This document shows positions 46,501 to 58,500 of a stretch of DNA of 64,000 nucleotides, piece after piece. Numbering within the stretch: position 1 is the first letter of the stretch; each line of letters begins with the position of its first letter. The translations under genes were made by a program, and so were the position numbers. The notes below the pieces were generated by a model. The model made no database searches. It worked only from the letters and a program-made list of their open reading frames with translations, and was not told where the DNA came from. Source of the stretch: Haliclystus octoradiatus (Eukaryota > Cnidaria > Staurozoa > Stauromedusae > Haliclystidae); NCBI GenBank assembly GCA_916610825.1, contig OU744447.1, forward strand, positions 31,508,561 to 31,572,560. The letters are read 5' to 3'.

Positions 46501-49500
46501 GGAATCCTTAATGAAAAACTTATCAGACTAAAAACTGAAAATTTACAAGAAATACTCCGTAACAGATAGATCAAATGGGGCCGAGATCCTGGGGTACAGA
46601 TCCATCTATTTACAAGAGTTGGGACATCCTTTCATGAACAGCACTCAGCTCCGATTGGACAGATGCCAGTCACAGGATTTTACAGACACCATTTTTGCTC
46701 CATCATACCCATACCCAATGTGAACAAAATGCCCGAAAATAGTATCATGAATTATATAATTTTTTGTTCAAAAACAAAACCTTGTTTTCAACCCCTGCGA
46801 AAAACATTACAGGAGCCCATGAACAGTTCATGAACGTTAAATGGCCCAAACTTTAAAGAACTGTTCATGAACTGTTCATGAACTGCCTGCGAGGGTTCAT
46901 GAACTTTTCATGAACAGTTCATGAAAATTGGAGCCATTTAATTTATTGTCCCAATCGTTGCATGTCCCAACTCTTATAAATAGATAGCCCTTGTGACCAG
47001 TCACTCAATAGGGCCTGATACTGGGACCGAGAGATGAACGTATGAATCTGTAAAGATCATGAGAGTATTTAACATTGGTACAACATTGGTATACATGAAT
47101 TGCCAAGTTCCATTTGTTTGTTCATTATATATTGCTAATTTTATATTTTAGGGATGTATTCCTGTTGTTCTTAAAACTGGACTATATTTACCATTTTCAT
47201 CGGTTTTAGATTGGGAAAGGTGAATGAAATATTAGTTACATTTTTATGTACAGTATATGAGGTATTGTTGTTATAATATTATGACGTTGTACTCGAATGT
47301 AATCCTGCAATTTGATTGATTGGTTCATGTGTTTGGAACTTTAGAATAAGCACTTTTCAAAATATCCCCAAAAAATTTGAAGACAATTTTTTTGTCAGAT
47401 GCTGAAAACTGAAGAAGAATAGAGATGTTCCGATTTATCGGAAATAATCCGTTTAACAAATTAACTGCATGATTTTTTCCACAATCGGTAATCGGCCGAT
47501 GTTGTTATCACAATCGGTACATTATTCTGTTCATTATTGTCATTAAAATGTTTGTAAAATGTAAATTTCCGTATTAAAAAGCGCATGTTTTGGGTATATT
47601 TTCACCACAGTCACTATTCGATTGAATATTTTATTTTATGTAAGGATCAGCCCATTATATCCAAGCATTTATCAAAAGCGGAAATTGTAATTCCAGATTG
47701 TTTACAACGCATCACTTTTGAAATTTGAAGACGGCGATATCACAGTGAGATATAATATGGTGAATTCTGCTTTAAAACTGTTCTATGATACTTCAGTAAT
47801 TTGGTGCAGCGTATCTGTCACTTCTATTTTTTAGACAATCTTAATCATTTTTGTACATAAAGCTTGCTATTTTATTGTCCATTGACAATATTATCAAAAT
47901 AATCAGCAATTTTATAATCGGAACATCTCTAAAGAAGAATAGCAAACTGCTACGTATTATAAAATCAATAATAGCAAAAAAGCTGTGTTTATTTAAAGAA
48001 GGCTAACATTACAGAAATTTTATTAAATTCGAGGACGTCGTGTATTTTATTTGTCACATCGTGTTTGATGGCCATCAAACATTTTCAAAGTCTGTCCAAG
48101 GATTTTTGTTATCGAACGTCTTCGTTATCCATTCGACCCATTTTGTTCAAAATGTATCGAACTTTTTCGATGTTGTTGCTTCTCCATGGCTTCTTTTTAA
48201 GCTCAATCAGACAAAAACAGATTTACAGAAAAACAGTATCGGTTGGTAAAAACAGTGAATGAATATTGAATTTAAATCATTGATGCAAAATTAAACTGAC
48301 CTTTCTCAATATAAACAAACTTTATTCTGAACTGAGTTTTAATTCAGAAAAGGGTTAACACACGCTTGCAAATGTTTGTATTCATAATTTCATATTTACT
48401 ACAAAAGGAAAAGTTGGAAGACACTCAGGTAGTGTTGAAATCACTCATCGTGGTGGCTTATGTGTTCAACACTTCACTTGCGTCTTCTGTAGTAAATATG
48501 AATACAAGCATGACAAGTATGAGGTAACGTTATAGTTATTGTCATGTTCACAAGTGTCTCAAGAAGTTCATGAATTGAATCAAGCACGATCCCGTATTTT
48601 AGTAATGTCATCATTTCAACTGAATTGATGAAGAGTATATTGGACGACAAACTTTTCATATGAACTGCTCTTCGCCTTCACATATATGCAAATTGTTGAC
48701 TTGATAATAACAAATCAGTATATCAATGATGATTATGTTTTATTTTAGAGCTGCGGTGTTTATCAATGAATATCAATTCCCTTCTCTTATCAAACATCTT
48801 TCAAAGTTTACACATTCACATATCTCAGAGATGAGAAGACAGGTCAGTGTTTACTTCAAACTTTAATCTTATCTAAAGCGTTACGATTTTCCTTTGTTAG
48901 TCTTGATTAACTATTTGAAAAATCTGAATCCGTATTATTGCGCATGATCATTTATTTAAATAAGAAAATGAATAAAAGGATCTTTGTATCTGACCTTATA
49001 TATATGTTTTATGTAACAACATCCAAAAGCTAATTCACATTTTTTAATTTTCTACATATGGAGCTTTATTTCAACAGTTGAAGGCTTGAAGCATTATGTT
49101 GTCCAATTACTTGGCATTGTTGATGTCACCTCTTGAAGGCATAAAATTGACTGTCAGGCCTTGCAAGCTCAAGGTCTAAAAGTAAATTCCACTTTTCAAA
49201 CCACAAGTAGTGTTGTGAATCAATGGATCAGACACCATTTCAAAGACTGAGCACAATAGGTTGCCAGTCAATTTCATGTCTTCAAAATTTCAAAAATGTA
49301 TAATTAAATCTCAGTAAAGTACTTTTGAATAATGTTTGATGTCTATGAAGGTAACAATCTCAGAAATATTACTGTGACATTTAAAATTCTATTGAATGAG
49401 AACCTATACTGAAATTTTGTACTTCAAAGTGATGCATGTGAATGTATTGCTTCCACTGTAGTTGCGACAAATCAATTCAATTGAAGCAATGTTGTTGTTT

Positions 49501-52500
49501 ACCCCGGTTACCGTTCACCATAGCTGATCGTGACAGTCAAATTCATTTCATCACAAATTGAAAAGTTTTTTATTGACAGTGTTACAATATTAGGGTTGTA
49601 TTGAAGGTTTTATTTGTTGTATTTTATAAAGACAGGTATGACAACTGTGTTTATGAATGAAATTCTCTAAATCAGTTCTCAATTTAGCACTCAAACAATA
49701 AATCAATATCGTGAAGTTTGTAGATAAAGCACCGTAATTTGACCTTGCAAAAAAGTAATGGCTCGACGATTGGAGCTTTTCTTAAAATATTTAACGATAC
49801 GTGTGATAATTTACGGCAATATTGAATGATACGTGATATCACACATGCAAAGGGAAGGATTTGTTGAAAGCGTATAGGATATTTCTGTTTTATAAATCCA
49901 GTATTAACATTTTCCTCTTCACAATGGGTTATATAAGCACTCGGGTTACTATGAGAGGCATTCAAAAGATCACTTGCCGCAACAACTCTTTATTTTCTTG
50001 CTCCTTCCTCGGGCCTCATGCTAAGCAATCTTTATGTTTTCATAGAAATTTGGGTAACTTAACGTTCATGAACCTGGTCATAAAACCCAGAAGGAAATGT
50101 TCATGAACTCATTAATTGTTTTAAACAGGTGATCGTACAGAATAGGCCTATAGATAAGTTTTATGGCATTTTTTGCAGGTTTTATATTTATGGGTCAATT
50201 ACTTTTCTACAATTGAGGTGATCACACATTCAACTTTGGAAATATTGAATGGAATTGTTTTGCAACAGAAAGCCAAATCTTATGAAGTAAGCTTTTATGG
50301 GTTAATCATGTTGTTGTTGTTGTTTTTATCATACTCAAACAATAAGCATCTTTTAATGGATTTCAATGAATTGCCAATAGCATCTACCAGCCTTATCACC
50401 TCAAATATAATATACCAAATGTTCTTGCCATATTACTTACTACTGTATTGTCATTTTAATGTTGTAACCCTCGTTTCTATGTTTTGTTATAATTGATAGA
50501 TTTAGCTTAAACTTAATCTGTCTACCCAGTCGGTTAGTTGGAGTTGTTATGTGAACAAGTTGTTATGTGAACAAGTTGTTATGTGAACAAGTTGTTATGT
50601 TGTATATTTATAGTTTTTTTTGTTAAATTGAATCTCTAAGTGGTAGTTTGATTATACCACAGTACCAAGAATGGTAGTTATTCTAAGAAATTTTGTTGTC
50701 CAAAGTTTAGATTGTTTCTAGATTGTCTTTGTTTTTTTCCATATTGCCAAGTACCTGCAGTGGTTAATTTAGATTCTAGAGATTTAGCGGTCAAGCTATT
50801 TTTCACTCTGGTAAATGAGTAGCTGATTTGGCCTGATATTTCAAGTGTGTATTATTGCTATGGCCAGTATTCTTGTGTGCCCATCAATGTTCTCCTTCCA
50901 GGAATTAGATTCTGTGGGTAAACGTCGAATATACTCAATCAAAATTTAAATTGTTAGGTCTCTATTTCTGTGCATGCTGTGTTCATCAGAGTGATAATTC
51001 ATCTGTCACAGCGTTTAATGTATAGGCAGTTTCGTGTTGACATTTGCAAATTCCTTTAATTTGATATTAATTTTAATTCAATCTTATATTTGAACAAATG
51101 AACACAACCATCTGAAGAAATCATCATGTTTTATTGTGTTTCAGGATTGGAACGGAGCACCATCTGCATTTGTTAATAATAAATATCATGTAAGTTAATC
51201 AAATTCCAAATGCCCAGATAAATGCAAATATTACTTGTTTTTGATTATTCCACAATAAAGGCTATTTGATAAGTAGAACAGATATAAATAGCTTCAAATT
51301 CAGATTGAATCTTCACATCTACGTCATATTTTTTCTTTCTTCGAATTACAGGTCCAGATGTTATACTTTCAAACCAATTTCATATCCTTTGAACGCTACG
51401 ATTTGATTTTCTCATTTCCCATTTCTGCTGTTTTTCAAGCTTTATCAATCCCTTGTAAAAAAGATCCATGAGTTCATGAACTTCATGAATAGCTCATGCA
51501 CAGTTCATGAACAATTCATGAACCTGATGAACAGTTCATGAATAGATTTTGTGGGTTCACGAACAGTTCATGAACAGTCACGAAGAGTTCATGAATGTGA
51601 AATTGAAATTGGGCAATTTCACGTTCATGACCTCATGAACTTATTTGTGAAGCTTTTTTTGTCTCGTATTAGCCAATATGACCAAACCAGATGACACAAA
51701 AAGACAAAGAATGATTTAAATTCTAATCTTCTGAACTCTATATCATCACCACCCCTGCAAAAACAGTTCAGGAGTTCATGAACAGTGCATGAACGTTAAA
51801 TGGCCCAAAAGTTTTATGAACTGTTCATGAACTGTCTGTGAGGGTTCATGAAGTGTTAATATCAGCAGGAAAATTGGGACCATTTAACATTCATGAACTG
51901 TTCATGAACTCCTGAACTATTTTTCTAACATATTTCAATTTTTTATATACAACTATTTGGAAATGTTGGATGTTTTTATTACTAACATGATGTCCAAGTT
52001 GAAAAGGGTTGCCCGACCCAACACGAAAGTTAGCCAATCAAATAACTAGAAAAGCATTTTAAAATTTCATGAGTTCTAAGCCCTGCTCAAATGACTTTTT
52101 ATTTTGCCAGCATTCATATGATTTTGTTGAATAGAAAATTTGTTGAATTCAACAAAATGATATGAATGAATGCAGAAATAAAAAGTCATTTGGCCACGCT
52201 CACTTTTTAGGAGCGTGTTGAAGGTACAACGCTTTATCTCATAAATATTATTAATATAAACAACAAAATAAATTATTTCTGATATGCTGAATAGGCTTGT
52301 TTCAGTTTATTCAGTGCAAACAAATTTCCCATTTTTGTAAATTAAGCCGGAATAGAAATTTGTATAACTGTTACAGTTGATGAAATAGAACAAGTGAAGC
52401 TTTCATTAAAACCCTAATATCGTAACGCTTTAAATAAAACTCCACTCAAACACTTTTCTTGTGATTCTTAATGAATTTGAATGTCATGATTCGGCTATGA

Positions 52501-55500
52501 CAAACAGTAACTATAACGGTAACTGTAACGGTAACTGTAACGGTAACTTTGACTCATAGACACATGGTTCGACCATTCCAGATTTTCTCAAAATATTGAA
52601 CTACCGGTATACACGTGATAATTTCCGACCAATATTGTATAATATGGTGATACTTTGCGGCAATATTGAACGTACATATGATCATACATGCACGGGATAG
52701 GATTTGTTGAAAACATATAAGATATTGCTATTGTATAAATCACGTATTTAACACTTTCTGTGCATTATAGGTTACATAAACACTCAAGTTGCCATGAAGC
52801 CCTCATGTTTATATAGCCCATATTGCACAAAAAGTGTTCAATATGTAGTAGTTGTGTGTTATAGAGCAGTTAATGGGGCTGTAGAGTTATATTAACTCTC
52901 AAGTTACTCTCTCAAGATAGTCAAATCACCTGTTGGGTTGGATGGTGAGTTTTCATCACTTTTTGTGTGACTCACTACTCACTGTTTGTTTAACTAGAAC
53001 ATTATATTATAACTACAGTCAAACTGGTCACAGCGACCACTCCTATTAAGCGTACACTCTTCATCAGCAACCACGATTTTGGTCACCGTTGAATAAAACA
53101 ATACAAAAGTGTTGTATTTAGCAACCTCTCTTCAAACAGGACAAGCTTCCTCCCCTTTCGGTCCCACATTTGACTACGGTACTGGTAATCATTGTTTTAA
53201 ACAACCACTGTTAATTAATGAATAATTAACGGCGCAGCGTGTAGATATTTTATTAATTGGTAAAATTCTTTCTTTATAGACCGGTTCTATTCCACCTGTG
53301 TTTTATCCTTTGCAAGTAAAAAGTGCCGAAGGTTTTACTGCTGTTGTGTTAACATACAACCGATTGAAAATGTTATTTGAGTTGATGAAGAAACTTAATG
53401 ATGTGCCTAGTCTTTCAAAGGTTTGTAACAAATAATCTTAGAATCTGGAGCACACCATTGTTGTTTTCTTTGACCAAGAGACCAGCAAATGTTTATCCAT
53501 TCATAAACATGAGGATACTATACTACCATACTACATAAACTACCTGCAAACATTGTTCCCATAAAAGTGTCCTTTAAAATTTATCAATTGTCTATTTGGG
53601 TAGAAACGAAGAAGAAAAATCTGTTTTCTTCAGAATTTTGATAAGGCTCTGAAACAGTACCAGGTTTTCTCTGACCCCGTTATTGATTATTTTAGGGAGT
53701 TAATATATTATAATGCAATACCTTATACATGATAATACAATACATAATAGATGATAGTACAACATAATCTCTATGTTAATAGTAGTGTGTGTTTATAAAT
53801 AGATTATTTCTATATTTCTATATGTAAATATTTGTGGTCTGTCCGCGACTTACGTACGTCTCACTGGCTAAATAATACAGATAATCAGCTCTGTTGTCAG
53901 GAAATTATGCAAACATTTTTGTGTCGAGATAACCTTGTACAGTAACAATTTTGTGGTATGAAAATTATGATTTTTTGATGTTGTTTCAAAACAATAAACT
54001 TCCTTTGATACTTCATTTGATATCATTAATTAAAATATATCCTAAACCTTGCATGAACAGCTCATACACTTTTTGTGAATAATATTCATGAACAATTCAT
54101 AAACAGTTCATAAAAAATGGACCATTTAACATTCATGAACCATTTTCAAAGCGGGTAGTTATAACCTAGAAAATCACACGTTCATATGATGAATTTGTGT
54201 ATATTCGTAGGTTGTATATTAGTTCATTTCTTCCATTTTCCGTTGATCCAATTCTCAGTTCTGTTTAATTGAATTTTATTTTCACTCGTTCATCGTATCC
54301 ATATCGATCTCTAAAAGAGTTTGCATTTACCATATATCAAATTAGGGTCATCATCTCAGGCTGCGTTTACATGACAAGTTGATTTACGAAACCCGGGTGA
54401 ATTTTAGTCTGGATCGCCCTCGCGTCTAGACATAAACAGGAAACCCGAGAGGAAGTTAGTCCGCTTAGCGAGTCTATCAGGACTTTTGAAAGTAAGGATA
54501 GGAAACCCGGGTTTCTCAAGCCAGACTTTGCAGAACCCGGGTCTTTCTGTCGTCTAAACAGAGATTTATGTAAAACCCAGGTTTACAAAAGTCCACTTTC
54601 ATTTTGCGGCGATACGGCATGTAAATATTGGCAACCACTTGGCTCTGTTTTAGGATAAAATTCTATAATTTAGTGAAACTATTCAATGAATCCGTTTATA
54701 CAAGATAAAATCGCGAATAACATGTATTTAAAATGTATAATTTACAAAAGCGGTATCAATTCCAATGGAATTCAATTAGATATGAATAACAAAACTTATT
54801 TTGAATGGTTTAAATAAAAAGAACATATCGATCTGAAGCTACAGAATCGAAGAATTATAAAAATCCAATTTCAACGAAAAACCTATAAGAAATGATGAAG
54901 TTACAGCGCTTTATTTCGACAAAATAGATGAATCTAGTCTTGTGTAAACTGATACCCTATCTGAACTTTCTGAAAGTGGACTTTTGAAAGACTTTTGAAA
55001 ACCTGGGTTTTTGCTCTCGTGTAAACGTAGCCTTACTCAATATCTAGATTATATCACAATAGTTTTCATTCAAACTGGTCCAAACCTCTGATGTATGCAA
55101 TCATAAATGCATATTTGAAATTGTCTTGAATTCATGTAACTTTGTTGTACACTTGATCTATTCAAATGCTTTTCTTTTTAAATTAGCAATACTTGAACTG
55201 GCTTAACTTGATAACATACCTGTGTAGTGTATGAATTGAAACTTGAAAGACACTTATAGCTCAATACTAATGATATTGGAATAGCTTTTTGACATGTAAA
55301 ACTGTATTCCAGCAACATACATTCTTGAACTTCACTCTCAGCCAATGCTTTCTACTTTCTACTACACTTTACTTTAGTATGTAAAGCTTACATAGCAACT
55401 TGTATTCATACAATTTTAAGTTGTTTATTTCAGATTGTTGTTGTTTGGAATAATCCAGATGTTACTCCACCCCAAGGTAGATCAATTATGTCATTATATT

Positions 55501-58500
55501 TGAACATGAAGTATCACTGTTTTGAATGGTAACTTGGATATGCGTTGATTGATGCTTTAACCATTTTTATCAGCACTTTACTCCCTTCATTCATACATTT
55601 TTTACAATGATTGCAGTAAATTGTATGTAACCCATAACCTAACTTACTTTACTTAATTAGTCAAGTTTACTTAATTAACTGTATGAGTGTCTTTTCGCAA
55701 ATACTTTCTATGTATCTATTTTAGTAAATATTTCATTACTACAATATCAACTCAAACAATGCTATTAATATTTGTTAGGTGACGAATGGCCAGAATTGAG
55801 AATTCCGTTTGTTATTATACATAGAAAATCGAATCGTCTCAGCAATCGGTAAATTTAAAATGCATTGGTTTTCGCTATCGACTTCCCCTGAAAAATACAA
55901 TTCAGGAGTCATGAACAGTTCATGAACCCTCGCAAACAGTTCATGAACAGTTCATGAAAAATTTTGGCCATTTAATGTTTATGAAAAATTTGGGGCCATT
56001 TAACTCTCCTGAAGTGTTTTTCGCGTGGGTAATGACTGGTGCTTTGATTGATACATTAATGCAGTTGAACTTTAATGCTGACCTTATTTGTCATAATGGC
56101 CATAGTATAATGTTTGGTCTGAAATCACGTAGAATTGTCCAATATAATCGTCAATCCCAATAAAAAATATTGAAAATGTTACACCAGAAGCAATACCAGG
56201 CCATTTACTTCATAATATAATGTTCATCTTGAATGATTGAGTGTATAATCATCCCTGTGAAAAACAATTCATGAGTTTATAAAAAGTTTATGAACATTAA
56301 ATGGCCCCATCTTTATAAACTGTTAGGAACGGTTCATGAATTTCCATAAAAAGTTGATGAAGAAGTTCATAGAAATGAGGCTAGTTAGCGTTCATGAACT
56401 TTTCATGAAGTGCATGAACTATTTTTCGCAAGAGTAATATTAGTTAGTATAAATCTTTATTTTTTGCCGATTATTGTACCTTGACGTATTTGCTTGGATT
56501 CTATCCAAAAAGTTATTGTTCTGCAAAGTTTCAAGTATTAGTCACACTATAATTACTTTTGTGGATTTCTAAACATTTGAGGAAGTAACTCTTCTTCTCT
56601 TCAATAACAGCCCTTCATGTCCAACTATTTTGTCCACACTTAGTAGACAAGTTTTATTAGCAATTGGCCTCAAGTAGAATAGTTTGTCAGTTAGCATAGA
56701 CTGTCTGTCATGGTAATAATAACATTAACTGGTGAAACCTACATTAAGTACTTTACCGATTTTATCAGATTTGTCTCTGCTTTCAATTCGCTTGTTATAC
56801 ATGACCCATATTTGAGTCTAATATTTAATGCAAGATTAAATTTCAGTCAAGTTTTTCTTACTTTTGACGTTGTGTTATTTTCAATAGGTTTTATCCGTAT
56901 CGTGAAATTACCACTGAAGCAGTTTTTGCCATTGATGATGATATTTTAATGTTAACGTTGGATGAAATTGAATTTGGGTATAAGGTAAGTTTTGACTGAT
57001 CTTTATGTAACTATTTATTGACCTACTAGAAATAATAATAATCACAAAGTGTAGCTTTAATTCTAAGTATAGCAGTCAACGTAACTTAGGCCGTATAGCA
57101 TAACAAACACACGTGTTATGCCTGCTATTGTTTCGTTGAACACAGATAATGAGAAACTGTTTCGCCATGACTGGGCTACAATATTCTCTCATGTTTTTTT
57201 TTTTTTTATATATATATGTTCTTGAAACTTTTATGGAATGTTAACCAGAAAATTAGTTATTGAATTAGTTATTATTTTATGAATTTTAATGAGGTTTATA
57301 TGAGATGTTGTACAAAAGGTATTCATTATCTGTTAATCTGTTTGATAATGCGTACAGTAGACTGGTCAAAAAAGTGAGCTGGCCACTCACATTGGAAGCG
57401 ATACATTCAATTGCATCACTTTGAAACACAAAATTTCAGTATAGGTTCTCATCCAATAGACTTTAAAATGCCGCAGTAATATTTCTGAGATTGTTACCTT
57501 CATAGTCATGAAAAATTATTCAAAAATACCTTCCTCATATTGAACGTTTTCCCCATTGACTTTGTGTATTAATTTGGAGGGGCATTGAGCGCCTATTTCC
57601 CAATATTTTTTTAAATTCAAATTTCGAACTTATGATTTTCTTACCCATTAGAACAATAAAATCAAGAATGCAATTCAACTTTCAAACTTTCATTTTTTTT
57701 TTACCAGTCCAGCGTACAGTGTATCTCTGATCATATACTTTTAATTGTGTGTAGGTTTGGTGTGAACATCCTGATCGTATTGTTGGTTTTCCTGGCCGTC
57801 ATCATATTATAGAATCAACAAGTGTTAGGCATGATGGTTTAAGGCAACAATTCAAATATGATTCTGAATGGGATAACGAAATATCAATGGTATTGACTGG
57901 TTCTGCATTTTACCATAAGGTATATACTACAAAATTACATTGTGTTCATATTGAGCAATTTCAAACACATTATTTCATAATTTTTTTTAATAAAATACTT
58001 ATAAATAAAAAGTACATTTTTATTGATTTAAAAAAAAATTAATTCAGATCAAGCGCATATTTTCCTATTTTCATGACGGATTATGAAATTTTAACATCAA
58101 AAATCTCAAATGATATCGAACAGTTCGAGCTTTCTGTGGAAAGAGTAGTCTGCGTGCAGACCTACTGTTTTCCTTTGTCAAAGTAAGGTCTGCGAAACGC
58201 TGGCAGGATCTCAGTTCACGCTCCTGTGGTTTAACAGAAAACTGATACACCAATCAGCTTCAATCGAATCGAATTTTTCTTCTATTAACTCAATCGATTT
58301 TCCTTGGTCACAAAGGACGGCGCCTTAGTTAAGTTGGAGAATTGCAATGTCATCCTGAGCTGTGAAGCAAGTAAAATAGATTGATTTATTAGAAGAATTC
58401 GATTCGACTGAAGCTGATCGGTCCTATCAGTTTGTTGTTAAGCCACAGGAATTAGACCGATCAGATTCAAAAGTAGATGGAAAATTTCTATAAATGCAGT

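Noticed and set aside
48040..48262. Two overlapping plus frames in EXT2 intron 5
   Set aside because: Short, overlapping each other, no domain; lies between the hAT-like MITE and exon 6.
56710..56949. Open frame overlapping EXT2 exon 12
   Set aside because: Wrong frame for the exon; the AIDDDI frame is the real one.
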